Below, one piece after another: positions 17,923-26,812 of a DNA stretch of 51,519 nucleotides. Position numbers and translations under genes: made by a program. Location of the stretch: positions 1 through 51,519 of IMG/VR virus record IMGVR_UViG_3300042402_002306. The stretch is one strand, 5' to 3'. The stretch's first letter is position 1, and each line of letters starts with the position of its first letter. Below the pieces are notes generated by a model. That model was not told the origin of the DNA. It made no database searches and worked only from the letters and a program-made list of their open reading frames with translations. The stretch comes from a virus.

Positions 17923-19324
17923 TAAGAAATTTGAAAACCCTATTTACCTAAAAGTAAAAGATGAATTAGATTCGGTTGGTAAAGGAATGTGTTTGGCCAA
18001 ATGGACACAAGTAACATTGCAATTACAAAACGGACACAACCACAGTTGTCACCACCCAAAAACACATAAAATTTCAGAAACGGAAATAGCTAGAAATCCA
18101 TCCGCATTACATAATAGTAGATATAAAAAACTTCGTAGAAAAGAAATGTTACAGGGTTCAAGACCAACGGAGTGTGATTATTGTTGGAATGTAGAAGATA
18201 ATTCGGATAGATTTAGTGATAGAATTTTTAAATCAGGAGAAAGTTGGTCTTATCCATTTATGAAAGAAATTACGGAATCCGATTGGAGAGAAGATTATAA
18301 CCCAAAATATGTCGAAGTTGCATTCTCAAACGCTTGTAATTTCAAATGTATGTATTGTGGACCTGCATATAGTTCTAAATGGGTTGAAGAAATAGAAGAA
18401 CATGGACACTATCCTACTTTAGATAGTTTTAACTCAAATGAGTGGTTAAAAATAGAAGATAAATTTCCAATACCTGTTAGAGATTACAACCCATATGTTG
18501 AAGCATTTTGGAAATGGTGGCCTGAATTATATAGAGATTTGCACACATTTAGAATTACAGGAGGAGAACCTTTGATGAGTAAAGATACTTGGGGAGTTTT
18601 GGATTATATCATCAACGAACCAAATCCAAATAGAGAATTAAAATTAGCAATAAATACAAATTTAGGAGTACCTGATAATCTAATAGATAGATTAATTGAA
18701 AAAATACAAAAAATAGAAGATGAAAACAGAGTAAAAGAAATTGTAATATTTACATCAACAGATACTTGGGGCGAACAGGCAGAATATATTAGAACTGGTT
18801 TAGAATTTAATAGATTTTGGAATAATATAAATAAAATACTTTCAAAGTGTCCTAGAGTTATTATTACATTTATGGTAACTTACAATGCACTATCTATATT
18901 TAATTATGAAAAATTAATTCATAATGTATATGATTTAAAAAGAGTATATGGTTCAGAAGATAGATATTGGAACTCTGCTGTATTTTTAGATACATCTTAT
19001 TTAAGATATCCATCACATCAAACGGTACAAGTTTTACCATATGATTTTTCTGACATGGTATTAAATCAAAGTAAATTAATTACATATTATGCATCACCAT
19101 CCTTTGATAATAGTCATATAGGATATAGTGATATTGAAGTTCAAAAAGTAAAAAGAATTTATGATTGGATGATATCACCACAAGATAGTATGCAACAGAT
19201 GAAAAACAGATATAGTTTTTATAAACATTTTGAAGAACATGATAAAAGAAGAGGAACTAATTTTGTAAAAACTTTTCCAGAATTAGAAGAATTTTATAAC
19301 TTTTGTTCAAAAATAAAATTATGA
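17915..19324 (+). CDS. Radical SAM protein, twitch-domain type
   Basis: This 469-residue protein has the radical SAM cluster motif C-x3-C-x2-C (ACNFKCMYCGP, first Cys near residue 140) and the SAM-binding FRITGGEPLM near 213-222. The N-terminal part has additional Cys/His (NHSCHHPKTH and ECDYCW near 87-90), the pattern of twitch-type radical SAM proteins found in phages. Such enzymes open SAM to a radical and modify peptides, sugars or nucleotides. The start overlaps the GT7 gene by 8 nt and the stop overlaps the next start (ATGA). The substrate is unknown. Confidence 0.8.
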   Translation: MSDKKFENPIYLKVKDELDSVGKGMCLAKWTQVTLQLQNGHNHSCHHPKTHKISETEIARNPSALHNSRYKKLRRKEMLQGSRPTECDYCWNVEDNSDRFSDRIFKSGESWSYPFMKEITESDWREDYNPKYVEVAFSNACNFKCMYCGPAYSSKWVEEIEEHGHYPTLDSFNSNEWLKIEDKFPIPVRDYNPYVEAFWKWWPELYRDLHTFRITGGEPLMSKDTWGVLDYIINEPNPNRELKLAINTNLGVPDNLIDRLIEKIQKIEDENRVKEIVIFTSTDTWGEQAEYIRTGLEFNRFWNNINKILSKCPRVIITFMVTYNALSIFNYEKLIHNVYDLKRVYGSEDRYWNSAVFLDTSYLRYPSHQTVQVLPYDFSDMVLNQSKLITYYASPSFDNSHIGYSDIEVQKVKRIYDWMISPQDSMQQMKNRYSFYKHFEEHDKRRGTNFVKTFPELEEFYNFCSKIKL

Positions 19325-20070
19325 GTTTAAGAATAAATAAAGATAATATATTTTTTATATTACCTGAGGACAGATACTCTGTCTCTAAAAAAATTGACAA
19401 ATATATGTCGGAAGATTTTACTTTTTATGTAAAAGTAAAAATTAACCATAGGGAAATGGAAAATGATAAAGAATATTTCATTTTTGCAAGAAATGGAATG
19501 CATTCTGGAATAAGTGTATATAAAGATAATGATAGTTTTTTACATATAGTTTATAGTTGGTGGATAATTGATGAAGCCGGTGAAAATCAATATAAAAGTG
19601 TATCGCAAAAAATAGAAAAAGAAAACAATGATGATTTTCACGAAGTAGTAATGATATGTGATGATGTTCAAAAAGAAATATATTGTTACTTAAATAGTGA
19701 AAGTGTAGATACAATTTCATATAAAAAATGTGAAAGACATAAATACGAAAATACATTTTATTGGTTTGGATGTGGTTCTATGATGTGTCCAGAAGAACAC
19801 AGACATATTGGTGATTTTAATTTTGAATTATCATTTTTACTTAATAAAAAAATTGATATAGTAAGAGTTGATTACATCGTTGAAAATTATAAAGAATTGT
19901 ATACGGTGGAAATGTTTGATAATCTTAGAAAATTAAAAGATAATTTTTATTTAAAAGATAATTTTGCATTTTTTTGTGATTTCAACAATTCTACAAAATA
20001 TAAAATTTGGGATATGACTTTTAGTGGAAATTATCCACAAATTTATATAGAAAATAATATTTATTTTTAA
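19321..20070 (+). CDS. LamG/concanavalin-like lectin protein, free-standing
   Basis: The start is taken at 19321, giving MSLRINKDN and an ATGA overlap with the radical SAM gene, rather than at the upstream in-frame ATG at 19303. The protein is 249 residues. It follows the LamG strand pattern seen in the two GT7 proteins: EDFTFYVKVKI, then HEVVMICDDVQKEIYCYLN, then FYWFGCGS and HIGDFNFELSFLL. No catalytic motif is visible. It may bind the same glycan as the GT7-embedded lectins. The fold call rests on pattern only. Confidence 0.5.
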   Translation: MSLRINKDNIFFILPEDRYSVSKKIDKYMSEDFTFYVKVKINHREMENDKEYFIFARNGMHSGISVYKDNDSFLHIVYSWWIIDEAGENQYKSVSQKIEKENNDDFHEVVMICDDVQKEIYCYLNSESVDTISYKKCERHKYENTFYWFGCGSMMCPEEHRHIGDFNFELSFLLNKKIDIVRVDYIVENYKELYTVEMFDNLRKLKDNFYLKDNFAFFCDFNNSTKYKIWDMTFSGNYPQIYIENNIYF

Positions 20071-20075
20071 AAGTT

Positions 20076-21047
20076 ATGAAAGTATTAATTACAGGTGGTG
20101 CAGGCTATTTAGGGTCTGTAATTGTAGATAAACTACTCAAAGTTGGGTATGAAGTTATTGTGTTGGATAAATTATTATTCAATCAAACATCTTTACTCCA
20201 ATATACTTCCAATCCAAATTTTAAATTTATTTACGGAGATGTTCGTAATGAGGAATTGTTGGAAAAACTTTGTAAAGAGGTTGATATAATTATTCCATTA
20301 GCAGCAATTGTAGGATTTCCAGCTTGTGCAGCAGACCCTAAATTAGCAAAAGAAATAAACTTTCAACAAATTGTAAATATTGTTAAATTTACAAATGGTA
20401 AAGGTAAAAAAATTTTATATCCAAACACAAATAGTGGATACGGTATCGGTGAAGGACAATCGGAGTGCACAGAAGAATCACCACTTAATCCTATATCAAT
20501 TTATGGCCAAACTAAATGTGAGGCTGAGAATTTTCTAAGAACATCAACCGATGCAATCATATTTAGATTAGCAACGGTTTTTGGTGTATCACCTAGAATG
20601 AGAACCGATTTATTAGTAAATGATTTTACTTACAAAGCAATTACCGATAAATACATTGTTGTGTTTGAAAAAACATTTAAAAGAAATTTTATACATATCG
20701 AAGATGTGGCATTGGCATTTCTTTTTATGTTAGAAAATTATGAAACATATAGAGGTGAAATTTTTAATGTGGGATTAAGTGATGCAAATCTTTCAAAGCA
20801 AGAATTGTTAGAAAAAATACAAACTCATGTAAAAGATTTTGCGGTAGTATATGATGATTACTATGAAGACCCGGATAAACGCAACTATATTGTTTCTAAT
20901 GAGAAAATAGAATCAACCGGTTGGAAACCGGAATGGGATTTGGATAAAGGAATAAAACAATTAATCCAGGCCTATCAAATGATAGTTCCAAAAATGGGTG
21001 CGGAGTTTAGAAATGGTTTTCCTTTAGGTTATGCAAATCAAACATAA
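20076..21047 (+). CDS. NAD-dependent nucleotide-sugar epimerase/dehydratase (extended SDR)
   Basis: This 323-residue protein has the Rossmann motif GGAGYLGS (7-14), the NAD-binding acid after strand 2 (VLDKL), the Ser/Thr region NTNSGYGIG and a standard Y143-x3-K147 pair (YGQTK). It is therefore a complete catalytic SDR acting on a nucleotide sugar. The type (4-epimerase, 4,6-dehydratase or reductase) cannot be decided. It sits next to an RmlC-type epimerase, which suggests a deoxysugar path. Confidence 0.85.
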   Translation: MKVLITGGAGYLGSVIVDKLLKVGYEVIVLDKLLFNQTSLLQYTSNPNFKFIYGDVRNEELLEKLCKEVDIIIPLAAIVGFPACAADPKLAKEINFQQIVNIVKFTNGKGKKILYPNTNSGYGIGEGQSECTEESPLNPISIYGQTKCEAENFLRTSTDAIIFRLATVFGVSPRMRTDLLVNDFTYKAITDKYIVVFEKTFKRNFIHIEDVALAFLFMLENYETYRGEIFNVGLSDANLSKQELLEKIQTHVKDFAVVYDDYYEDPDKRNYIVSNEKIESTGWKPEWDLDKGIKQLIQAYQMIVPKMGAEFRNGFPLGYANQT

Positions 21048-21048
21048 T

Positions 21049-21585
21049 ATGAGTAATAAATGGGATGAGTTTCAAATTACTCCATCAAAAAAATTTGGTA
21101 TAGAAGTTCCTCAATTTCAACCATCTGTGTTTAGAGAATATAGAGGTGAGATATTTACAACCTTTCATTCAAAAGAACATCCTGTTATGAATTATGTAAG
21201 TGAAGGGTGTGAAATACATGGTAGATTTTCACGTTCATATCAAGGTGTATTAAGAGGTTTACATTGGGATAATAAGACGTGGAAATTGGTTCAAGCGGCA
21301 GTTGGTGACATATACCTTGTAGTGTTAGATATGAGAAAAGATTCACCCACTTACGGAGATTGGGAATCATACATTATTTCAGAAAGATTAAGAAATCAAG
21401 TATTAGTTCCACCAGGTTTTGCAAACGGACACTATGCATTAACCGATTGTATGTTTCATTATAATTTATTCTATAAAGATGGTTATGTAGATGCAGATGA
21501 GCAAGGTGTTGTGAAATGGAATGACCCGGAATATCAAATGGAATGGCCAACAAATAACCCAATATTACAAAAAAGAGATAGATAA
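21049..21585 (+). CDS. rfbC: dTDP-4-dehydrorhamnose 3,5-epimerase-like protein (RmlC family)
   Basis: The start at 21049 (MSNKWDEF), one base after the upstream stop, is chosen over the in-frame ATG at 21031. The cupin core reads GVLRGLHWDNKTWKLVQAAVG and then VLVPPGFANGHYAL, both RmlC signatures, including the catalytic His in GLH and the PxGFANG strand. RmlC epimerises C3 and C5 of 4-keto-6-deoxy sugars. Length (178 residues) matches the family. A tyrosine that acts as acid in RmlC could be in FHYNLFY. No RmlA, B or D homologue is evident here, so the substrate probably comes from the host or a neighbouring SDR. Confidence 0.85.
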   Translation: MSNKWDEFQITPSKKFGIEVPQFQPSVFREYRGEIFTTFHSKEHPVMNYVSEGCEIHGRFSRSYQGVLRGLHWDNKTWKLVQAAVGDIYLVVLDMRKDSPTYGDWESYIISERLRNQVLVPPGFANGHYALTDCMFHYNLFYKDGYVDADEQGVVKWNDPEYQMEWPTNNPILQKRDR

Positions 21586-22130
21586 TGAATCTATATATTT
21601 TATCATATGGTAGAACAGGTGGAACAACATTTTGTAAATGGATAAGTAAAGAATTGGATAAAATATATATTCACGAACCTTTTAATAAAAATCATAATTG
21701 GATGTATAAAAACATAGATTTTCTAATAGGTAATTATGTTATAAAATTAGAACCAGAAGATTTGGATAAAATACCTGGAGATAAAATTACAATAGGATTA
21801 ATACGACAAAATGTATATGATTGTGCAATAAGTAATTTAAAAGCTATACAAACTAATAAATGGCATTCTCCATATAAGGTCGATGATGATTGGTTGAAAA
21901 AAAATGAATTTGAACTAGAAGAATTATCAAAAAAAATATTATCACAAAATAATAAAATATTAAATATGAAATATGATATTATATTGACATATGAGGGATT
22001 ATTTGAAAATAAATCCGATATACCAATAATATGTAAATTTTTAAATATAAAAAATTTAAAATATATAGAATATATCAATGAATCCAATAAATATAGAAAA
22101 AATTTAGAATATAAAAGCCATTTAATTTGA
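21585..22130 (+). CDS. Sulfotransferase-like protein
   Basis: This 181-residue protein opens with LSYGRTGGTTFCKWIS (residues 6-21), which matches the P-loop that binds the 5'-phosphosulfate of PAPS. LIRQNVYDCAIS near residues 73-84 fits the 3'-phosphate-binding Arg...Ser strand. Both are standard for carbohydrate sulfotransferases. It is shorter than most (often about 250-300), and the acceptor-site region seems reduced. If active it would sulfate a sugar. The start overlaps the RmlC stop by 1 nt. Confidence 0.65.
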   Translation: MNLYILSYGRTGGTTFCKWISKELDKIYIHEPFNKNHNWMYKNIDFLIGNYVIKLEPEDLDKIPGDKITIGLIRQNVYDCAISNLKAIQTNKWHSPYKVDDDWLKKNEFELEELSKKILSQNNKILNMKYDIILTYEGLFENKSDIPIICKFLNIKNLKYIEYINESNKYRKNLEYKSHLI

Positions 22131-22134
22131 TTTT

Positions 22135-22764
22135 ATGATAAAAAATTTAGAACAATATCCAATAGTAAGAGATATCCAACAAACATCAGAATCATTAATT
22201 GATTTTGAAAACCTAATTGTAAAACATTGGGAAGAAGGGAAGATTCGAGGACCAATACATTTATCAAACGGAAACGAAGAACAACTTATAGAAATATTCA
22301 AAAGAATTAAAACGGCAGATTGGGTATTCTCAACTTGGCGTTCACATTACCATGCATTATTAAAAGAAGTGTGTCCAGTATGGATTGAAGAAGAAATCCT
22401 TAAAGGCAAATCTATTACCCTTTGTAATATAGACGAAAAATTTTATTCATCTGCAATTGTAGGTGGAACTTTATCAATTGCATTGGGTGTTGCAATGGGA
22501 ATTAAAGAGAGTGGTAGCGATGAAAAAGTATTTGTATTCATAGGTGATATGTCATTTGAAAGTGGTATATTCTATGAAATTCATAAATATGCAAGAAACT
22601 TTGATTTACCAATTGTGTTTATAGTAGAAGATAATGCAGTATCAACTTATACACCTACGGAGGCAACTTGGAATACAAAACGAGAAATACCATCGGATGT
22701 TATTCATTACACTTATAAATCAAAATATCCACACTACGGAAGTGGTAAGTGGGTGGTATTTTAA
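22135..22764 (+). CDS. Thiamine-diphosphate enzyme, alpha (PP) subunit, E1-alpha-like
   Basis: This 209-residue protein resembles E1-alpha of 2-oxo-acid dehydrogenases: a WRSHYHALLKEV segment (HxHAL), then GGTLSIALGVAMG, and the ThDP/Mg motif GDMSFESG (about 137) to VEDNAVS (about 169). It stops after the cofactor domain, so it is shorter than E1-alpha (about 320+). The matching beta part is at 30814. Related pairs, such as those in avilamycin sugar pathways, transfer a two-carbon unit from pyruvate to a keto-sugar. A branched sugar is thus a possible product (inference). Confidence 0.75.
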   Translation: MIKNLEQYPIVRDIQQTSESLIDFENLIVKHWEEGKIRGPIHLSNGNEEQLIEIFKRIKTADWVFSTWRSHYHALLKEVCPVWIEEEILKGKSITLCNIDEKFYSSAIVGGTLSIALGVAMGIKESGSDEKVFVFIGDMSFESGIFYEIHKYARNFDLPIVFIVEDNAVSTYTPTEATWNTKREIPSDVIHYTYKSKYPHYGSGKWVVF

Positions 22765-22767
22765 TAT

Positions 22768-23973
22768 ATGTTATATAAAGAAGAATTACATAATTTTGAT
22801 AAGTTTATATCCGATTGGGATTTAAAAACTGAATATGTTTTATTTGGTGCAAGTAAAGAATGTATCCAATTTATTAGAACTATTGACCACTTAATGGGTG
22901 AAAGAGTATTTAAAATAAAATACATAGTAGACCATGATGTTAAAAATACTGAAGTAGTCGATAATATAAACCAAATAAGTTCAGCATATCACCAATCAAA
23001 AGATATGCAAATAAATAGAAGTGGATTAAAATTAATTCACATAGATGATTTTGATTTAAACCCTAATGAAAAAGTTATTGTAACTACCGATGTATTTAAA
23101 CAAAAATACAAGGATTTTTTAGAGAAGAATAAAATACAATGGACTTGGTATAAACACATTGCAGCAATATGGCCATTGAAGCATAAAAACAAAGTTCACA
23201 TATATCAAACAGATGTGTTGGTTACAGAAAGATGTACATTGGCATGTTCTCATTGTAATATGTTTATGCCACACTTTGAATCACCCATACATAGAGAATT
23301 GGATACGATTATAAAAGATATAGATTCATTTTTTAGTATAGTTGATTATGTTAGTGTATTTCATTTGGTAGGTGGTGAACCATTTTTATATCCAAATATA
23401 GAAGGTGTAGTTAGACATATTGTTGAAAACTATATGAATAAAATTGATAAATTAATTATAACAACCAATGCAACTATAACACCAAAAGATAGTATGATTG
23501 AATTACTAAAAAGTAATGGTATTATTTTGAGCGTTAGTGATTATACCGATAAGCTGGAAAATATAAAAAAGAAAGTTACAAAGGTGTTGGAAACTTATAG
23601 AGAAAGAGGAATCAATCATTATGTTAGAAACGAAATTGAATGGTATGATTTTGGAGATTTAAGAATTAAGAAAAATTTACCAACCGATGAATTGATAAAA
23701 CACTTTGATTCATGTACTGCACCATTTAGAGGATTGAACGATGGTAAGTTTTATTATTGTCATTTAAACACGTCCGCCGTTAGAACAAAATTATTTCCAT
23801 TAAATGAAAATGATTATTTGGATATAAAGAATGTTTCAAAAGAGCAGTTATTAAAATTTGATTTGGGCTACACCGATTTGGGATATATTACATTTTGTGA
23901 TAATTGTAACGGATGTAATACGGGAATCAAAATACCTGTCAGTTATGAAAAACAAGGAGTTAGAGATTTATGA
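22768..23973 (+). CDS. Radical SAM protein with SPASM-like C-terminus
   Basis: This 401-residue protein has about 150 N-terminal residues with no clear match (YVLFGASKE suggests a Rossmann-like start). The radical SAM core follows, with C156-x3-C160-x2-C163 (CTLACSHC) and HLVGGEPFLY near 199. A Cys-rich tail (SCTAPF near 316, FCDNCNGCNTG near 375-385) can bind extra Fe-S clusters, as in SPASM enzymes. Similar proteins occur in polysaccharide clusters. The reaction is unknown. It overlaps the HAD gene by 4 nt. Confidence 0.8.
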   Translation: MLYKEELHNFDKFISDWDLKTEYVLFGASKECIQFIRTIDHLMGERVFKIKYIVDHDVKNTEVVDNINQISSAYHQSKDMQINRSGLKLIHIDDFDLNPNEKVIVTTDVFKQKYKDFLEKNKIQWTWYKHIAAIWPLKHKNKVHIYQTDVLVTERCTLACSHCNMFMPHFESPIHRELDTIIKDIDSFFSIVDYVSVFHLVGGEPFLYPNIEGVVRHIVENYMNKIDKLIITTNATITPKDSMIELLKSNGIILSVSDYTDKLENIKKKVTKVLETYRERGINHYVRNEIEWYDFGDLRIKKNLPTDELIKHFDSCTAPFRGLNDGKFYYCHLNTSAVRTKLFPLNENDYLDIKNVSKEQLLKFDLGYTDLGYITFCDNCNGCNTGIKIPVSYEKQGVRDL

Positions 23974-24410
23974 AAGTAATAATTGATATAGATAATACAC
24001 TTTGTATTAGTAACGAAAGATTTGCTTTAGCAACAAAACCAAACGGAAAAATTGATTGGGATATTGCACATAATCCAGAACTTATAGAAAAAGATAAACC
24101 AAATTATCCAATGATTGATTTGGCAAAAAAATATAAGAAGGATGGATTTGAAGTTATAGTTTTAACAGGCAGACCGGAATCCGTTGAATCGGTTACGGAA
24201 GAATGGTTAAAAAAATATGAAATAGAATATGACCGATTAATTATGAGAAATCGTAGTTCACATTTTTTAAAAGCAGTGGTGTATAAAAAAAAAGTATATG
24301 AAACTCTAATCAAATCGGATGTATTTTGTGCATATGATGATGAAGAAGAAATAATACAAATGTGGAATAGTTTAGGAATAACGGCATTTAAAGTTTATGC
24401 AATTGATTGA
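23970..24410 (+). CDS. HAD-superfamily phosphatase
   Basis: This 146-residue protein has all HAD motifs: DIDNTLC (nucleophile D6, acid D8), VLTGRPE near 64 (motif II Thr), a Lys in VVYKKKVYE (motif III) and CAYDDEEE near 120 (motif IV). The cap is minimal. Probable role is dephosphorylation of a sugar phosphate or nucleotide; T4 Pnkp-like phosphatase domains are an alternative. It overlaps its neighbours by 4 nt upstream and 14 nt downstream. Confidence 0.8.
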   Translation: MKVIIDIDNTLCISNERFALATKPNGKIDWDIAHNPELIEKDKPNYPMIDLAKKYKKDGFEVIVLTGRPESVESVTEEWLKKYEIEYDRLIMRNRSSHFLKAVVYKKKVYETLIKSDVFCAYDDEEEIIQMWNSLGITAFKVYAID

Positions 24411-25377
24411 TAGACATATAAAATTATTATTAGAAAATAGAGATTTAGAAAACCCAAACTCATTTGAAGATTTGGGTTATAATTTTTTTGGACCAATTGT
24501 ATTTAATTTTTTTGATTGGTTGAGAAATGAAATAAATGAATGCGATTTAGTTTTATTTAATTCTAGAGAAGGTTATTTTTTTATACAAATATATGAAATA
24601 TTTAAAGAAAAATATAATTTACCACAATACACTTATTTTAAAACATCACGAAAATTATCAACAATTGCATCTTTAAAAAATGAAAAAGATATATACGATA
24701 CCTTTAAATTGCACAGATATAATGGAACATTAAAAAGTTTATTGAAAAACAGATTTGGAATAGATACCGAAGATGATTATAATATTGATACATTAAATGA
24801 AATACCAAATTTGGATAAATATATTTCTGAAATTTTAAAAAATGCAGAAAGAGTTAGAAATGAATATGGAAAGTATGTTAATGAAATTGTAGATGGATTT
24901 AGTAATATAATTATGGTAGATAGTGGATATCAGGGAACAACGCAATATAATATTCAAAAAACATTTGGAATAAATTTTAAAGGTAGATACATAACTTACA
25001 AAGGAAATTTACCATTAAAAAATACTGTGGGTTTTTGTGATTTTTATAAAGCAAATTTTAAAGATAATATAATATTTTTTGAAAGCATTTTTACAGATAA
25101 AGTCGGAACTTATATTGATATTATTGATGGTGAATTTATAAACGAAAATATTCAAATTTTACATTTTGATAAAAAACAAAAAGTTATTGATGGAATAATT
25201 AAATTTGTAAAAGATGTTTTTAATTTAAAAGCAGAATATGAGATATCATATGAATATGTTGATTATATTTTTAATTTGATGTGTAGTAAAAATTATATCA
25301 AAAATGAAAAATTATTTGATATTTTTTTCCACGATAATTATTATGTAAGAGATGTTATAAAAAAAATAACTAGATAA
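24397..25377 (+). CDS. HAD-like protein of polysaccharide-cluster type (COG5610-like)
   Basis: This 326-residue protein has LGYNFFGPIVFNFFDWL (26-42), VLFNSREGYF near 52, a Tyr/Arg-rich segment (TSRKLSTIASL) and MVDSGYQGTTQ near 173. These fit the C-terminal part of COG5610-type predicted hydrolases found in surface polysaccharide loci (there often GY.xGP, RDG and D.GWxG). No DxD HAD nucleophile is seen, so it may correspond only to the non-HAD half, with the previous gene giving the HAD half. Function is unknown. Confidence 0.5.
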   Translation: MQLIDRHIKLLLENRDLENPNSFEDLGYNFFGPIVFNFFDWLRNEINECDLVLFNSREGYFFIQIYEIFKEKYNLPQYTYFKTSRKLSTIASLKNEKDIYDTFKLHRYNGTLKSLLKNRFGIDTEDDYNIDTLNEIPNLDKYISEILKNAERVRNEYGKYVNEIVDGFSNIIMVDSGYQGTTQYNIQKTFGINFKGRYITYKGNLPLKNTVGFCDFYKANFKDNIIFFESIFTDKVGTYIDIIDGEFINENIQILHFDKKQKVIDGIIKFVKDVFNLKAEYEISYEYVDYIFNLMCSKNYIKNEKLFDIFFHDNYYVRDVIKKITR

Positions 25378-25384
25378 TAAAGTT

Positions 25385-26812
25385 ATGAAAAATATACATG
25401 GTTCTAAATTTAAATTAATTTATACGGATTGGTTCATTCAAGATGGTGAAAGAAGACCATTTGGCAATGGTATACATCCAATAATCAGAGAATTTATACA
25501 ACACATATATAAAAATAATTTAAATATAGACCCTTATAGAATATTACAATATGGTGGTGATGAAAAAGGTATAAAATTTGACCACTCAGAATTAATAAAT
25601 TATTTTAACAGAAATTTTCCAAAAAATATAATATCATTAAATCAAATAAATGATGATGATTTTATTTATATCTACCCATTAGAAATTAAGGATACTCTAA
25701 GTGCTTTAAATAATCACAATGGATTTGAATTAAATGATATACAATATAAGTGGTATTTAAGAGACATAATTCCAACTGAAATAATAGAACATTTAAAATC
25801 AGGCAAACTTAAGATATTGGTGAGTCTAATGCATGACCCATTATATGATGATTATAATATCAATCAATTTGAATTACAAATGAATAAATTGGGAATAGAT
25901 GGTTCTAATATAATTTTTTTAGGTGGAAGTAATTTTAAAGAATATTATGAAAAATATCCAGAAAGTAGAGTAAAAATATATAATGGGCATTTATTTATAA
26001 GAGGATATGCGGATATGATGAAAACATTTCCTACTATTGGTAATTTGGGATATATGTGTGAATTAGTTGAAGAAAATGATTTGGATGAAAATAAAATACG
26101 ACCACATAAGTTTTTGTGTAATAATAAAACAATGGCAAAACCCCAGCGGGCAGCAATGGCATATTTTGCAATAAAATATGATTTATTGAATAGTGGTAAA
26201 TTTTCTTTTATACAAAAAATTGATAAAAAAACTTTATATTCACATATATCAAAAATAATAGAAAATCCAAATCAAACTTATATAGAAAAAATAGAAAACA
26301 TTTTACCATATGAATTGGATACACATCATCTATCAGAAAATGAAAAAACCAATTTTGGTGCAACTAATAATATGAAAGATTGGTATAATGATACATATAT
26401 AAATTTAGTTACTGAAACTTTTTTTGGCAAAAACGTATTCTTATCTGAAAAAATATTTAAACCACTTTCTAATTTACAACCATTTATAGTTTTAGGTGAT
26501 TATGGAACCATTACAGAATTAAAACGATTGGGTTTTAAAACATTTGAACCTTTTATAGATGAAAGTTATGATTTAGAAATAGACCCAAAAGTTAGAATGT
26601 CAAAAATAGAAAAAGAAATTGAAAAATTAAAAAATAAGTCAATTCAAGAAATACATGATTGGTATTATTCTATAAAAGATATATTATTATACAATCAAAA
26701 ACATATGTATTCATTTGAAAATTATGAATGCTTTGAGGAAATATTCGAAAAAATTAAATTAGATTACGAAAAACAAACAACATGGAATTTAAAGGAAAAA
26801 AAGTTATTGTAA
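25385..26812 (+). CDS. Putative glycosyltransferase (paralogue of the gene at 31491)
   Basis: This 475-residue protein shares length and C-terminal motifs with the 474-residue protein at 31491: LVTETFF, FLSEKIFKPLSNLQPFIVLG (SEK near residue 354), then a Gly-Phe-Lys-Thr-Phe and DESYD near 392. The (I/L)SEK...QPFIVLG line resembles the donor-site motif of GT10 fucosyltransferases (ITEK...PVVLG). No other family motif is certain. It lies 7 nt after the HAD-like gene and overlaps the next by 31 nt. Fucosyl or related transfer would fit the GDP-fucose-synthase-like SDR genes nearby. Confidence 0.5.
   Translation: MKNIHGSKFKLIYTDWFIQDGERRPFGNGIHPIIREFIQHIYKNNLNIDPYRILQYGGDEKGIKFDHSELINYFNRNFPKNIISLNQINDDDFIYIYPLEIKDTLSALNNHNGFELNDIQYKWYLRDIIPTEIIEHLKSGKLKILVSLMHDPLYDDYNINQFELQMNKLGIDGSNIIFLGGSNFKEYYEKYPESRVKIYNGHLFIRGYADMMKTFPTIGNLGYMCELVEENDLDENKIRPHKFLCNNKTMAKPQRAAMAYFAIKYDLLNSGKFSFIQKIDKKTLYSHISKIIENPNQTYIEKIENILPYELDTHHLSENEKTNFGATNNMKDWYNDTYINLVTETFFGKNVFLSEKIFKPLSNLQPFIVLGDYGTITELKRLGFKTFEPFIDESYDLEIDPKVRMSKIEKEIEKLKNKSIQEIHDWYYSIKDILLYNQKHMYSFENYECFEEIFEKIKLDYEKQTTWNLKEKKLL

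Noticed and set aside
19303-19320. Upstream start for the LamG-like gene
   Set aside because: It would overlap the radical SAM gene by 22 nt, while 19321 gives an ATGA overlap like several others in the operon.
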